Numbered from the stretch's first letter, positions 8,636 through 17,723 are shown. The stretch is DNA of 64,000 bases from Bacillus methanolicus PB1 (GCF_000262755.1 NZ_AFEU01000003.1:1-64000); one strand, 5' to 3'. The notes: generated by a model not told the origin, from the letters alone. Numbers and translations: made by a program.

Positions 8636-8964
8636 GGTCATTGTTTGCATTTGACGGACACTTCACTCATAATTGTATCTGACTTGAGGACCATAAAGGA
8701 AAAAGTCTCATGTTGAATGGATAGAAAGGAATCTCTACAAATAAGAATTTAAAACTGTTGGCGATGAGAAAAATGTAAAAATTGCCATTAGAAAGTTTTC
8801 GGAATCTATTATGAAGAATTCAAAGCACAACTACCCAATTCTGTGGCCACAAGGGTTCGATTGGATAAATTGGTATTACATTCAATTCCTCCTCTTGCTG
8901 AATATAAATGAGGCTGACCCAAAGCTCCATCGCATATCAGCTACCACGATGAATGAAAATGTTT
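8636..8964. other. Intergenic region, no gene seen
   Basis: About 330 bp between the dehydratase-like gene and the terminator. An open frame from 8811 to 9041 runs through the terminator hairpin and has no ribosome binding site, so it is not counted as a gene. Confidence 0.5.
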
Positions 8965-9023
8965 CGACCTTTGACCCGCCAATTTATAATGAGATTAGCG
9001 GGTCAAAGGTCGTTGCTTTTTTT
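8965..9023 (+). terminator. Strong terminator hairpin
   Basis: Perfect 15-bp arms, CGACCTTTGACCCGC (8965-8979) and its complement (8998-9012), with a T-rich tail to 9023. It probably ends the activase operon. Confidence 0.85.
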
Positions 9024-9139
9024 GGTGGATATACCACGTGAGTCAAGCCGGCCGAATGCATCTTCGAGTACCGCTGATTGTTGCTATGAGCATAGTGTAT
9101 AATGTCGAAATTGCACAAAAATCACAACAAAAAAATGAA

Positions 9140-9153
9140 TGAAAGCGTATACA
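9140..9153 (+). promoter_or_regulatory. cre-like CcpA site
   Basis: TGAAAGCGTATACA differs from the Bacillus cre consensus (TGWAANCGNTNWCA) at one position. A TACAAT at 9173-9178 could be the -10 box, which would place the site over the -35 region. It lies upstream of the regulator remnant and PTS operon, so catabolite repression of galactitol-type uptake is plausible. Confidence 0.55.
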
Positions 9154-9202
9154 TAGGATCATTTTCTTGTGCTACAATGAACCTAGAAAAAGGAAGAACA
9201 CG

Positions 9203-9602
9203 ATGATACTTGATGTCAGATGTATCCAACTCTTAAGAGAGATGTTTGGAAATCCAAATATTATCAGTAAAGATTTAGAGAAGAAATTTCTGTAAAGTTT
9301 CAGGCAGATTGGATATAGCTTCAAAAGTTGTGGTTACAAAGTAAAAATGTACCGATAATTGAACGGACGAATAATGGTTACTTTCTAATGGATAAAAAAT
9401 TAAAATCTAAGCACGCTCTAAATGAAGAATTTAGATATGAGAATTTAAGTGAATTAACCAAAATGCAACGAATAAACATAATATTGCTATGTTATTAAGC
9501 AAACAGGCAGAACATTCATTAGCCCATTTAACGAGTGAATTAAAAACAAGCAAGAATACCGTAATTATGATCTGCAAAAAGTTCGGAAAATTGCGAATAT
9601 AG
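9203..9602 (+). pseudogene. Remnant of a BglG/MtlR-type PTS regulator
   Basis: Reading across at least one frameshift and stops gives the N-terminal HTH domain of a PRD-type regulator: MILDVRCIQLLREMFGN, then IIERTNNGYFLMDKK, then a second HTH-like segment (LSELTKMQRINIILLCY ... TSELKTSKNTVIMICKKFG). Such regulators usually have over 600 residues with PRD and EII-like domains; only about 130 codons remain. It stands directly ahead of the PTS genes, the usual position for their regulator. The operon has therefore probably lost its specific control. Confidence 0.65.
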
Positions 9603-9655
9603 AAAATTATGCGGAGGATCAATAGTTCGTCAGAAAATGTTGAGGTGAAAAATAG

Positions 9656-10123
9656 GTGTGTGAATTACACTTTGATGAATCACTAATTTTGAAGGATATC
9701 GATGTAAATAGCAGAGAAGAACTATTAAGAACAATGGCCGCAAATCTGTTTAGTAAAGGATTAGTAAAAGAAAGCTTTATCGACGCTGTTATTGAGAGAG
9801 AAAAAACTTTTCCTACCGGTCTGCCTACAAATAGAATTTCTGTTGCAATCCCTCATACTGATTCAGAGCACGTAAATAAAAAAGCAATAAGTATAGCGAT
9901 ATTAAAAGAACCCGTGAAATTTGGTGTGATGGGAGAGATGGACGCAGATACTCCTGTTCAAATCGTATTTATGCTTGCCATAGATGAGAAAGACTCTCAT
10001 CTCGTTGTTCTTCAGAAACTAATGGAATTATTTCAAAACGAAGAAGAATTGCAGTTTCTAATATTAGAAGAAAATAAGACAAACATAAAAAAACGATTAA
10101 CTAAACATTTTCAAATACAATAG
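9656..10123 (+). CDS. gatA: PTS system EIIA component, galactitol/fructose type
   Basis: A 155-residue EIIA of the PTS_EIIA_2 fold that takes phosphate from HPr and passes it to EIIB. The phosphorylated His is in SVAIPHTDSEH (about residue 63). The GTG start is chosen because TGAGGTG lies about 10 bp upstream. EIIB follows after 14 bp and EIIC after that, giving a separate-subunit galactitol-family transporter. Galactitol is the likely substrate from the family; related polyols cannot be excluded. Confidence 0.85.
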   Translation: MCELHFDESLILKDIDVNSREELLRTMAANLFSKGLVKESFIDAVIEREKTFPTGLPTNRISVAIPHTDSEHVNKKAISIAILKEPVKFGVMGEMDADTPVQIVFMLAIDEKDSHLVVLQKLMELFQNEEELQFLILEENKTNIKKRLTKHFQIQ

Positions 10124-10137
10124 AGGGGGAGATTAAC

Positions 10138-10422
10138 ATGAAGAAAAAACAAGTATTAGTAGCCTGCGGAACAGGAATTGCGACATCTACAATTGTGAAT
10201 AAAGCGATCGAAGATCTTTGCAAAGAAAATAACATTGAATGTGACATTGTTCAAATTAAGATTACTGAAGTAGGTTCTTATATTGATACAGCTGATTTGT
10301 TAGTTACAACAACCATTGTTCAAAATGAATATCCATTCCCGGTAATCAATGCAAGAGCATTTTTAACGGGATTCGGGTTAGATGAAGTGAAAAAAGAAAT
10401 ATTGGAACAATTAAAGAATTAG
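10138..10422 (+). CDS. gatB: PTS system EIIB component, galactitol type
   Basis: A 94-residue EIIB whose phospho-accepting Cys lies in the N-terminal loop VACGTGIATST, the signature of the galactitol-type (GAT) EIIB. It receives phosphate from EIIA and gives it to the incoming sugar on EIIC. Start ATG behind AGAGGGGGAG. Translationally close to EIIA. Confidence 0.88.
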   Translation: MKKKQVLVACGTGIATSTIVNKAIEDLCKENNIECDIVQIKITEVGSYIDTADLLVTTTIVQNEYPFPVINARAFLTGFGLDEVKKEILEQLKN

Positions 10423-10505
10423 TTCCAGAGCCTTTTGGTTTAGCAAAATTTGAATTCCGTGATTTCCTCGTGGAATCCAAAAAAATATAATGGGGGTTAA
10501 TAACG

Positions 10506-11768
10506 ATGAAGGAATTTGTTGATGCGTTGCAATCATTTTTAGATTTAGGTGCAACTGTTATTTTGCCAATTGCGATTTTCATCCTTGGTTTATTATTTGG
10601 TCAAAAACCTGGAAAGGCTTTTAGAGCGGGTTTAACGATTGGTGTGGCGTTCGTTGGAATTTTCCTGGTGGTAGATTTACTTGTTAGCAACCTTGGTCCA
10701 GCGGCCAAAGGAATGGTCGAGAGATTCGGAATTGAATTACATGTCATTGATGTTGGGTGGCCGGCAGCAGCTTCTATTTCGTGGGCTTCTCCAATCGCAG
10801 CATTTATGATACCGCTCGGATTATTATTAAACGTGTTTATGCTTGTCACCAAAACAACGAAAACGATGAACGTGGATATATGGAACTTTTGGCATTTTAC
10901 GTTTATGGGTGCCATTGTTTACGCTTTATCAGGCAGCATCACTCAAGGATTAATCGCAGCACTTTTATTCCAGATTGTATGTTTAAAAATTGCCGATTGG
11001 ACAGCTCCAATGCTGGAAAAGTACTTTGGATTGCCGGGAATATCGGTTGCTACGGGAAGTACTGTTTCTTATGCAGTTCTTGGGATTCCACTGGTGAAAT
11101 TGGTGCAAAAAATTCCTTTTATTAAAAACTTAAATGCAGATCCTGAAGCTATCCAAAAAAGATTCGGAATTTTCGGAGAACCGATTTTTATAGGTCTTAT
11201 TCTTGGTTCAATATTAGGTTTGCTTGCCGGTTATTCCGTTGGCGATACGATTAAAATTGGTATGTCAATGGCAGCAGTTATGGTTCTGATGCCTAGAATG
11301 GTAAAACTTCTTATGGAAGGGCTTCTGCCTATTTCGGAATCAGCTCGTGAATTGCTTCAAAAGAAATTTGGTGCTAAAAACATTTATATCGGGCTTGATG
11401 CGGCTGTTGCCATCGGTCATCCTGCCGTTATTTCAACAGCATTAATCCTTGTTCCGATAACAGTATTATTAGCTGTCATCTTACCGGGTAATAATGTTCT
11501 TCCATTTGGTGATTTAGCTACGATTCCTTTTATTGTCGCATTTATCGTCGGTGCATCACGCGGGAATATTGTGCATTCTGTGATTGTTGGCACTGTTTTG
11601 ATCGCTTTATCCCTTTACATGGCCTCAGATCTTGCAGATCTTCACACACAAATGGCCATAGATGCCAAATTTAATATGCCTGAAGGTGCAAGCAAAATAT
11701 CCAGTATCGACCAAGGCGGCAACTTAATTAACTACGTAATCTATAGAATTTTTGCTTTATTTAATTAA
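10506..11768 (+). CDS. gatC: PTS system EIIC component, galactitol type
   Basis: A 420-residue polytopic membrane permease of the EIIC-GAT family. Many hydrophobic segments are visible along its length. Conserved motifs are GWPAAASISWASPIAAFMIP (about residues 84-103), FGEPIFIGL (about 224-232) and GLDAAVAIGHPAV (about 298-310). It forms the translocation channel for the polyol. Start ATG behind TGGGGGTTAATA. It sits in the same operon as EIIA and EIIB. Confidence 0.9.
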   Translation: MKEFVDALQSFLDLGATVILPIAIFILGLLFGQKPGKAFRAGLTIGVAFVGIFLVVDLLVSNLGPAAKGMVERFGIELHVIDVGWPAAASISWASPIAAFMIPLGLLLNVFMLVTKTTKTMNVDIWNFWHFTFMGAIVYALSGSITQGLIAALLFQIVCLKIADWTAPMLEKYFGLPGISVATGSTVSYAVLGIPLVKLVQKIPFIKNLNADPEAIQKRFGIFGEPIFIGLILGSILGLLAGYSVGDTIKIGMSMAAVMVLMPRMVKLLMEGLLPISESARELLQKKFGAKNIYIGLDAAVAIGHPAVISTALILVPITVLLAVILPGNNVLPFGDLATIPFIVAFIVGASRGNIVHSVIVGTVLIALSLYMASDLADLHTQMAIDAKFNMPEGASKISSIDQGGNLINYVIYRIFALFN

Positions 11769-11809
11769 GCTTTTTTTCTAATTCCAAAAAACGGAAGGTA
11801 GATAGAAAA

Positions 11810-12844
11810 TTGAAAGCTTTAGTTAAGAAAGAGCCAGGGTTTGGCAATCTGGAAATTGTAGATGTGGAAGAACCGAGACCAGGTAAAGACCAAGTAAAAA
11901 TACTGGTGAAATATAGTGGGATATGTGGTACCGATCTCCATACGTATGAAGGACATTATAAAGTAAAGGTGCCTGTTATTTTAGGGCATGAATTTTCTGG
12001 GGAAATAGTAGAAGTAGGTGAAAATGTAACAGAATTTAAACCGGGAGACAGAGTAACTTCAGAAACGACTTATTACATTTGTGGAACATGCAATTACTGT
12101 CAATCGGGAGATTACAATTTATGCAGCAGCAGAAAAGGATTAGGAACACAGCAAAATGGGAGCTTTGCAAAATATGTAATCGCCAGGAAAGAAAGTATTC
12201 ATAAGCTGCCTGAACATGTAGACTATGTATCTGCTGCAATGACTGAGCCGCTTGCCTGTGCGTATCATGCGGTTAATAAAGCAGCAATTAAAGAAGGAGA
12301 TGTTGTTGTTGTTGTTTTAGGTCCCGGACCAATAGGGCTTCTGACGGCTCAAGTAGTAAAAACATATGGAGCAACCGTTATTATTACCGGATTGTCTACT
12401 GATAAACTTCGTCTGGAAAAGGCGAAAGAATTGGGAATTGATTATGCTGTTAATATTCAAGAAGAAGACATAAACAGTATTGTAAATAGCTTGACAAATG
12501 GGTATGGTGCTGGTGTTGTTCTTGAGTGCACAGGGACTGTTTCAGCAGTGAATATGGGGCTGGAATTATTGAAAAAGAAAGGGCAATTTGTACAGGTAGG
12601 TATTTTTGCAAAACCGGAGATTCTTATCAATTCGGAAAAGATTATTCAAAAAGAAATTACGATGGTTGGATCCAGAAGCCAAAAACCAAGTGACTGGGAA
12701 CCAGTATTAGCCTTAATGAATGAAAAGAAAGTAAATGCAAAAGCGCTTGTTACTCATCAATTTAACATTGCCCAATGGGATGAAGCGTACAACGTAATTA
12801 AAAGTGGAGAGGCTATTAAAGTGTTGTTAACACCTGTTGATTAA
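11810..12844 (+). CDS. Zinc-dependent medium-chain polyol dehydrogenase
   Basis: A 344-residue MDR dehydrogenase that oxidises a polyol or polyol phosphate with NAD(P)+. The N-terminal catalytic zinc ligand region is GICGTDLHTYEGH, followed by GHEFSGE. The structural zinc cluster is CGTCNYCQSGDYNLC. The Rossmann motif VLGPGPIGLL lies near residue 170. The TTG start follows ACGGAAGGTAG. The sequence resembles sorbitol/L-iditol dehydrogenases as much as GatD. As the other dehydrogenase of the operon is broken, this one may carry the metabolic step alone. Confidence 0.85.
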   Translation: MKALVKKEPGFGNLEIVDVEEPRPGKDQVKILVKYSGICGTDLHTYEGHYKVKVPVILGHEFSGEIVEVGENVTEFKPGDRVTSETTYYICGTCNYCQSGDYNLCSSRKGLGTQQNGSFAKYVIARKESIHKLPEHVDYVSAAMTEPLACAYHAVNKAAIKEGDVVVVVLGPGPIGLLTAQVVKTYGATVIITGLSTDKLRLEKAKELGIDYAVNIQEEDINSIVNSLTNGYGAGVVLECTGTVSAVNMGLELLKKKGQFVQVGIFAKPEILINSEKIIQKEITMVGSRSQKPSDWEPVLALMNEKKVNAKALVTHQFNIAQWDEAYNVIKSGEAIKVLLTPVD

Positions 12845-12955
12845 TGTAAACGAACGTAGTCTCATTGAATTGAGTGTTAGAATGCCGAAGAGATATGCCA
12901 AAATACAGTTATATACCTGTCCGGGAATTAAAGGGGAAAGGACGGTGGCGGCATT

Positions 12956-13135
12956 ATGATTGAAAAGATTCTTGATTTTGCACTTGGACCGTATGGGAGA
13001 ATGTTGGGGGATTTATATATTCAAAATCAGATGCCGATTAATACGATTGTTGTATGTTTAGCATTGGCCTCTTATTTTAAACATAACAAACAATCTCATT
13101 TTTCTGTTGAGCATACAGGAGGTCATACGCGCTAA
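12956..13135 (+). CDS. Small membrane protein in the PTS operon
   Basis: A 59-residue ORF between the two dehydrogenases, behind GGGGAAAGGACGG. It has one hydrophobic segment (about residues 29-41, INTIVVCLALASY) and a His/Lys-rich tail (FKHNKQSHFSVEHTGGH). No family is recognised. Its place in the operon and the good spacing to the next gene (21 bp) support translation. Confidence 0.5.
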   Translation: MIEKILDFALGPYGRMLGDLYIQNQMPINTIVVCLALASYFKHNKQSHFSVEHTGGHTR

Positions 13136-13156
13136 ACTGAAAGGATGCAAAATGTA

Positions 13157-14191
13157 ATGAAGGCATTAAAGTTGTATGGAAAAAGAGATTTAAGATTCGA
13201 AGAATCAGAGGAACCGGTTATTGAGAAAAATGATGAAGTTAAAATCAAAGTCAGAGCTGCAGGAATTTGCGGCTCTGACTTATCAAGATATGCGAAGGTT
13301 GGTCCTTATATTGAAGGAATGGTGTGGGGACATGAGTTCAGCGGTCAAGTAGTTGCCATCGGATCTGGCGTCAGCCGTGTAAAAATTGGAGATCGTGTAG
13401 CAGGTTGTCCGACACTTTATTGTGGTAAGTGTGATCGTTGTAAAAAAGGACTCCTATCGCAATGCGAAAAATTAACAGTCATTGGAGCCAGGCATCCTGG
13501 AGCATTCGCCGAGTATGTAAAGCTCCCAGAATAACATGTACTTCCTATTCCCGACACGATTGATTTTGATACTGCTGCATGTATAGAACCCTCCGCTGTA
13601 GTTGCACATGGGTTTTACCGAACTTCTATACAGCCTGGCGCAGAAGTTGCGGTCATGGGATGTGGGAGTATTGGTTTATTAGCTGTTCAATGGGCTAAAA
13701 TTTTCGGTGCTAGAAAAGTGTATGCAATCGACATCGATTATAAGAAATTAAATAATGCAAAAGAAGCCGGTGCGGATACTGTTATTCATTCAGTAGAAAA
13801 AACGGCTTATGAACAGTTAATGGAATTAACGGATGGAAAAGGCGTTGATTTAGTCATTGAGGCAGCCGGTTCTCCTGTTACATCTGCTCAAGTATTTGCG
13901 CTGGCAAAAAAAGGAGGGCAAGTCTTATTTTTGGGAATTCCATACTCGGACGTAAACATCGAACGATTTTATTTCGAAAAAATCGTAAGAAATGAATTAA
14001 CTGTACTAGGATCTTCATTTCCAGGTAAAGAGTGGAGCACAACCATTCATTACATGGATAAAGGACAAATTAAAGTAAAACCATTCATAACTCATCGTGT
14101 TTCTCTTGCAGATGGACCAGAAATTTTTGAAAAAATGATTATCAAAAACGGATTTTTCGGTAAGGTTCTCTTCTATCCAGAAAAATCATAA
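13157..14191 (+). pseudogene. gatD: Galactitol-1-phosphate dehydrogenase-like gene with in-frame stop
   Basis: Read through, this is a full-length MDR dehydrogenase (about 344 residues from the ATG at 13157, which has AAAGG at 13140-13144; an ATG at 13145 is too close). It shows GICGSDLSRY, GHEFSGQVV, the structural zinc cluster CGKCDRCKKGLLSQC and MGCGSIGLLAVQW. A single TAA at 13532-13534 replaces a codon in the KLPE-x-HVLPIPDTIDF segment, while the frame is unchanged on both sides. One base change would restore it. The N-terminal 126 residues lack the cofactor domain. A downstream ATG (13655) cannot give a working enzyme. Confidence 0.8.
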
Positions 14192-14227
14192 ACAAATGGC
14201 ATTCGTAAATCGTTTGAAAAATTTTGG

Positions 14228-14260
14228 AGGCAGATGGCAATCATCTGCCTTTTCATTTTT
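14228..14260 (+). terminator. Terminator of the PTS operon
   Basis: Arms AGGCAGATG (14228-14236) and CATCTGCCT (14242-14250), loop GCAAT, followed by a TTTTCATTTTT tail. Confidence 0.85.
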
Positions 14261-14409
14261 GTGAAGATTGGATGAAGCACATTACAACACATTTGTTAAT
14301 TCCATCTTAATTGTTAATGTATCAATTATGAGAAGAAAAATTCATAACAACTAATTTTATGGTAAAATAATTTAAAAACATCTGAAAATTAACAGAGGAG
14401 AATATTGGA

Positions 14410-15456
14410 ATGGCAGAAAGTTTTATCAAATCCGTTACTTACGAGAATGGCGTATTAAAAATATTAGATCAAACAAAACTTCCGACGATAACGGAGTTTT
14501 TAGAAATTCATGATATTAAAGATACATGGGATGCAATCAAGCAATTAAAGGTGCGGGGGGCACCGGCGATTGGGATCGCTGCTGCTTATGGCTTATTGCT
14601 CGGAATCAAAAATTCCCCGGAAGAAAATTTTGAAGCATTTTACACAGATTTTAAAGAAAAAGCAGATTATTTGGCAACGTCAAGACCGACCGCGGTCAAT
14701 TTATTTTGGGCTTTAAAAAGAATGGATGAGCGGGCAAAATTGGAAAGCCACAGGCCTGTACGAGAGATTAAACAGGCACTTGAAGAAGAGGCCCATTTCA
14801 TTCGCCGCGAAGATGAAGAAGTTTGCCGGTCCATCGGCGAACATGCCTTGACGCTTTTTCAAGATGGAATGGGCGTATTGACCCATTGCAACGCCGGCGG
14901 AATTGCAACCGCCAAATATGGAACGGCACTTGCACCGATCTACCTTGCGAAGGAAAAAGGGTGGAACATCAAAGTTTTCGCTGATGAGACCCGCCCGTTG
15001 TTACAAGGGGCACGCTTGACAACATGGGAACTCATGCAGGCAGGAATCGATGTCACACTCATTACAGACAGCATGGCAGCAATGGTCATGCAAAAAGGTT
15101 GGGTACAGGCAGTTATTGTCGGGTGCGACAGGGTTGCCGCAAATGGAGATGTGGCAAATAAAATCGGGACTTATGGTGTCGCTCTGTTAGCAAAAGCACA
15201 TAACATTCCATTTTATGTAGCTGCACCAACTTCGACCATTGATATGGAGACGGCTACAGGAGCAGACATTCCGATTGAAGAGCGTGGCAAGGAAGAAATT
15301 ACGCATGGCTTTGGAAAGCAAACAGCACCTGATGGAGTAAAAGTATTTAATCCTGCATTTGATGTTACTCCGTATGAACTCGTCACTGCCATCATTACAG
15401 AAAAAGGGATTATCAAAGGCAACTACGAAGAAGAACTGCCAAAGCTTTTTTCTTAA
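14410..15456 (+). CDS. mtnA: S-methyl-5-thioribose-1-phosphate isomerase
   Basis: A 348-residue enzyme that converts 5-methylthioribose-1-phosphate to methylthioribulose-1-phosphate in methionine salvage. Family motifs are [14 protein letters not shown] (near 48-61), the catalytic Cys in [25 protein letters not shown] and [20 protein letters not shown] with the catalytic Asp. The start ATG follows AGAGGAGAATATTGGA. No other salvage genes are adjacent. No S-box leader was recognised in the 150 bp upstream. Confidence 0.95.
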   Translation: MAESFIKSVTYENGVLKILDQTKLPTITEFLEIHDIKDTWDAIKQLKVRGAPAIGIAAAYGLLLGIKNSPEENFEAFYTDFKEKADYLATSRPTAVNLFWALKRMDERAKLESHRPVREIKQALEEEAHFIRREDEEVCRSIGEHALTLFQDGMGVLTHCNAGGIATAKYGTALAPIYLAKEKGWNIKVFADETRPLLQGARLTTWELMQAGIDVTLITDSMAAMVMQKGWVQAVIVGCDRVAANGDVANKIGTYGVALLAKAHNIPFYVAAPTSTIDMETATGADIPIEERGKEEITHGFGKQTAPDGVKVFNPAFDVTPYELVTAIITEKGIIKGNYEEELPKLFS

Positions 15457-15575
15457 ATTTCAAACATGCCTTCCTGCGGTTGTCAATTTGTCAAATTTTT
15501 GATGTTCTACGAGCTGTTTACTTGGGTAAAATACATTTGATGCAAAAGGATTGACCTAAAGGAGGTGCAGCAATC

Positions 15576-16094
15576 ATGATTAAGAAGGTATTTGCTGCGG
15601 TCGCCTTGTTCGCTATGCTAACTGTTGCATTCGTCCAAGCAATGGAAAAAGAAGAAACACCAAGACAGCCAGATAATCTTCAGGGCTTGCAAACGGGAGT
15701 GAAGGCACCTGACTTTGAAATAAAAACATTAACCGGTGAAACTGTAAAATTATCACAATTTGAAGGCAAAAAAGTTATGTTAAATTTTTGGGCAACGTGG
15801 TGCCCTCCTTGTAAAGAGGAAATGCCTGAGATGGAGCAATTTTATCGGGAAAAAAAAGAGGAAATTGTCATCCTGGCAGTGAATATCGATCCGCAATATG
15901 ATGTGCAGCGGTTTGCAAAAGAGATGGGTGTGACTTTTCCAATATTATTGGATGAAGATGATTCAGTGAACAAGAAGTATCAAATTTTAACCATTCCCAC
16001 TACATTTTTTATTGATGAAAAAGGGATGATCCGAAGTAAATACTTAGGTTCAATGACCATTGACAAAATGAAACAATATTTAGATGATTTATAA
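15576..16094 (+). CDS. Thioredoxin-like thiol-disulfide protein (ResA/TlpA type)
   Basis: A 172-residue extracytoplasmic redox protein. An N-terminal hydrophobic segment (KKVFAAVALFAMLTVAFVQA) acts as signal or anchor. An AhpC/TSA-Redoxin domain follows from about residue 45, with the active site FWATWCPPCKEEMPEME. The cis-Pro loop is TIPTTFFID. The ATG follows AAAGGAGGTG. Resembles ResA, which helps cytochrome c maturation, but a general thiol-reductase role is equally possible. Confidence 0.85.
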   Translation: MIKKVFAAVALFAMLTVAFVQAMEKEETPRQPDNLQGLQTGVKAPDFEIKTLTGETVKLSQFEGKKVMLNFWATWCPPCKEEMPEMEQFYREKKEEIVILAVNIDPQYDVQRFAKEMGVTFPILLDEDDSVNKKYQILTIPTTFFIDEKGMIRSKYLGSMTIDKMKQYLDDL

Positions 16095-16106
16095 AACAGT
16101 TTCAGG

Positions 16107-16128
16107 GAACCATTTCTGGTTCACTTTT
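16107..16128 (+). terminator. Weak terminator hairpin
   Basis: GAACCA (16107-16112) pairs with TGGTTC (16117-16122), then ACTTTTG. It directly follows the thioredoxin-like gene. Confidence 0.45.
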
Positions 16129-16160
16129 GAGGTGAAATTAATAATAAAACTTACCTTATT

Positions 16161-16216
16161 GAGGCTGTCTCATGAGGGCTGACCCTTAGGCTTAGAGACA
16201 GCCTCTTTATATTTTT
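16161..16216 (+). terminator. Terminator hairpin
   Basis: GAGGCTGTCTC (16161-16171) pairs with GAGACAGCCTC (16195-16205), followed by a T-rich tract. This type of GGCTGnCTC hairpin recurs in the window (29955, 34689). Confidence 0.8.
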
Positions 16217-16306
16217 TAAAATTAACAATATATTCGCATAATTTTGGGATTTTAGTAATAAATATTAATTATAGAATATATAAATTTGAATGAAAGGGAG
16301 GTTAAA

Positions 16307-16708
16307 ATGATGAATCGTTCTAAAGGTTTCTTAGTAATTTCAAGTATTGTAGGTATTTTTTTAGTTGTGTATGGAACGTCTATACTTTTTCGCTTTTTAT
16401 TTGGCAATTATTTCATGGATAAAGGATTATCTGACGTTAACTACTTATACCTTGCCCTTTTGTGTTCAGTACCGTATGTTTTGTATTTATTATTAAGCGG
16501 CAGACATTCTGAAAGAGCTTCAAAAGTATTTTTGACAAGTGGATTGCTGTTTTTAATCCTTTTTGTTCCTGTTCACTCTACTCTTGTTGTCGAAGGAAAA
16601 GAATTAACACAGGAAACATTAACGAGAATTTTGACTGTTATTCCATTAAGCGCTTTCTTATTAGTGATTGTATGTCATTTTTTGATCGCTGGAAATAAAA
16701 ACAAATAA
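16307..16708 (+). CDS. Small membrane protein, four predicted TM segments
   Basis: A protein of about 133 residues. I use the ATG at 16307, behind AAAGGGAGG; a TTG further up is unlikely. Hydrophobic segments at about residues 5-28, 40-56, 68-84 and 105-125 suggest four membrane spans with a basic N-terminus (MNRSKGFL). No known family is recognised. It appears to be a single-gene unit. Confidence 0.65.
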   Translation: MMNRSKGFLVISSIVGIFLVVYGTSILFRFLFGNYFMDKGLSDVNYLYLALLCSVPYVLYLLLSGRHSERASKVFLTSGLLFLILFVPVHSTLVVEGKELTQETLTRILTVIPLSAFLLVIVCHFLIAGNKNK

Positions 16709-16890
16709 CGAATATTAGCTATTTTAAGCTTAGTGACAATCGCTATGCTTTTTTTTTGCTTTTTTTCCGGAAAGGAAACCCTGATTTTTTCTTAAAAGCA
16801 AAACGAACGAAATTTTCAAAAAGTTGTAATAATTTAGATCGTTTAAGGGCATAATAACTGCTAAAATATAAGTAAAGGAAGGTGATCGTG

Positions 16891-17022
16891 ATGAGAAAGC
16901 CAAGGAAACGTAGTTTTGCAGAACTAGTCTCTGAAAATAAACAACAATTATTAAATGATCGTGATGCGTTAGAAAAAATTGAAGAGCGGCTTGAACAAAA
17001 AATTCTAGGAAAAGCAGAATAA
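16891..17022 (+). CDS. FbpB-like small basic protein
   Basis: A 43-residue ORF (MRKPRKRSFAELVSENKQ ... EKIEERLEQKIL) behind GGAAGGTGATC. The basic start, the FxELVxxNKxxLLxD core and the C-terminal KIEERLEQK resemble the Fur-regulated basic protein B family, which helps small-RNA regulation of iron-responsive genes in B. subtilis. No Fur box is obvious upstream. The assignment rests on recollection of the motif. Confidence 0.6.
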   Translation: MRKPRKRSFAELVSENKQQLLNDRDALEKIEERLEQKILGKAE

Positions 17023-17049
17023 TAATCACATCCTTTTCCAATTATGAAT

Positions 17050-17083
17050 CCTCCTTTTAAGGCAAATACTTAAAAGGAGGAGG
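17050..17083 (+). promoter_or_regulatory. Inverted repeat overlapping the sspN ribosome binding site
   Basis: A perfect 12-bp inverted repeat, CCTCCTTTTAAG (17050-17061) and CTTAAAAGGAGG (17069-17080), with loop GCAAATA. The right arm contains the AAGGAGG of sspN. In RNA this hairpin would cover the site. No T-tract follows, so it is not a normal terminator. Translational control of sspN is inferred. Confidence 0.6.
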
Positions 17084-17089
17084 GATAAG

Positions 17090-17233
17090 ATGAGCAATCC
17101 TAAAGGAAGCAGAAAGCATTTTGTACCTAACCATATTGGTACGCAGCCCCGCGGTTTTGGAGGCAATAAAGGAAAGCAAATGCAGGATAAATCAGGCCAG
17201 CATGCACAAGTGATTCAGACGAAAGGTGAATAA
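17090..17233 (+). CDS. sspN: Small acid-soluble spore protein N
   Basis: A 47-residue SASP ([17 protein letters not shown] ... [17 protein letters not shown] ... QTKGE) matching the SspN family by its FVPNHx[15 protein letters not shown] and VIQTKGE blocks. Made in the forespore late in sporulation. It precedes tlp as in B. subtilis, but a terminator lies between. A hairpin overlaps its ribosome binding site. Confidence 0.9.
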   Translation: MSNPKGSRKHFVPNHIGTQPRGFGGNKGKQMQDKSGQHAQVIQTKGE

Positions 17234-17249
17234 TATTTAATTTCATGCA

Positions 17250-17295
17250 AAAACCCGCCAAAAACTACCCCCGTTTGGCGGGTTTATTCTTTGTT
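17250..17295 (+). terminator. Terminator after sspN
   Basis: AACCCGCCAAA (from 17252) pairs with TTTGGCGGGTT (ending 17283), loop near ACTACCCCC, then a T-rich TTTATTCTTTG. Confidence 0.8.
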
Positions 17296-17385
17296 TTAAG
17301 AAAACACCGCTTTTTTCCTCGAAAAATTTTTTGTTTTTGAAACAAACTATCAAATGTACGATTCAATTGATAAGGAGGAATTGTA

Positions 17386-17619
17386 ATGGCAAACAACAAG
17401 CCGAAACCGGATGACCGTAGTGACAACGTCGAAAAGCTTCAATCAATGATTTTTCATACGATTGAAAATATGGAAGACGCAGAAGCTGCATATGAATTTT
17501 CTAATGAGGAAGAGCGGGCGCAAATTGAAGCAAAGAATGAACGCCGCCGTGAAGCTATCGAGGGAATGCGTGCTGAAATAAAGGATGAATATCGTGCACA
17601 GCATAACGATAACCAATAA
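17386..17619 (+). CDS. tlp: Small acid-soluble spore protein Tlp
   Basis: A 77-residue product with the Tlp features PKPDDRSDNVEKLQ, a helical ENMEDAEAAYEFSNEEE region and ERRREAIEGMRAEI. Minor SASP of the spore core, sometimes called thioredoxin-like protein. ATG follows AAGGAGGAATTGTA. It stands between sspN and yneP as in B. subtilis. Confidence 0.92.
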   Translation: MANNKPKPDDRSDNVEKLQSMIFHTIENMEDAEAAYEFSNEEERAQIEAKNERRREAIEGMRAEIKDEYRAQHNDNQ

Positions 17620-17633
17620 CCAGACTATATTCG

Positions 17634-17661
17634 ACCTTGCCATTGGCAAGGTTATTTTTTT
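17634..17661 (+). terminator. Terminator after tlp
   Basis: ACCTTGCC (17634-17641) and GGCAAGGT (17645-17652), loop ATT, then TATTTTTTTA. Confidence 0.85.
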
Positions 17662-17723
17662 AGAGAACAAAAAATAAATGTGTTAAGATAAAGTTGGAAA
17701 TAAGAACGAAACGGGGAATAGAC

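Noticed and set aside
8811-9041. 76-codon plus-strand frame
   Set aside because: It runs through a strong terminator hairpin and has no ribosome binding site.
14260-14409. Possible S-box (SAM) riboswitch upstream of mtnA
   Set aside because: No conserved S-box core or terminator was seen in the 150 bp upstream.
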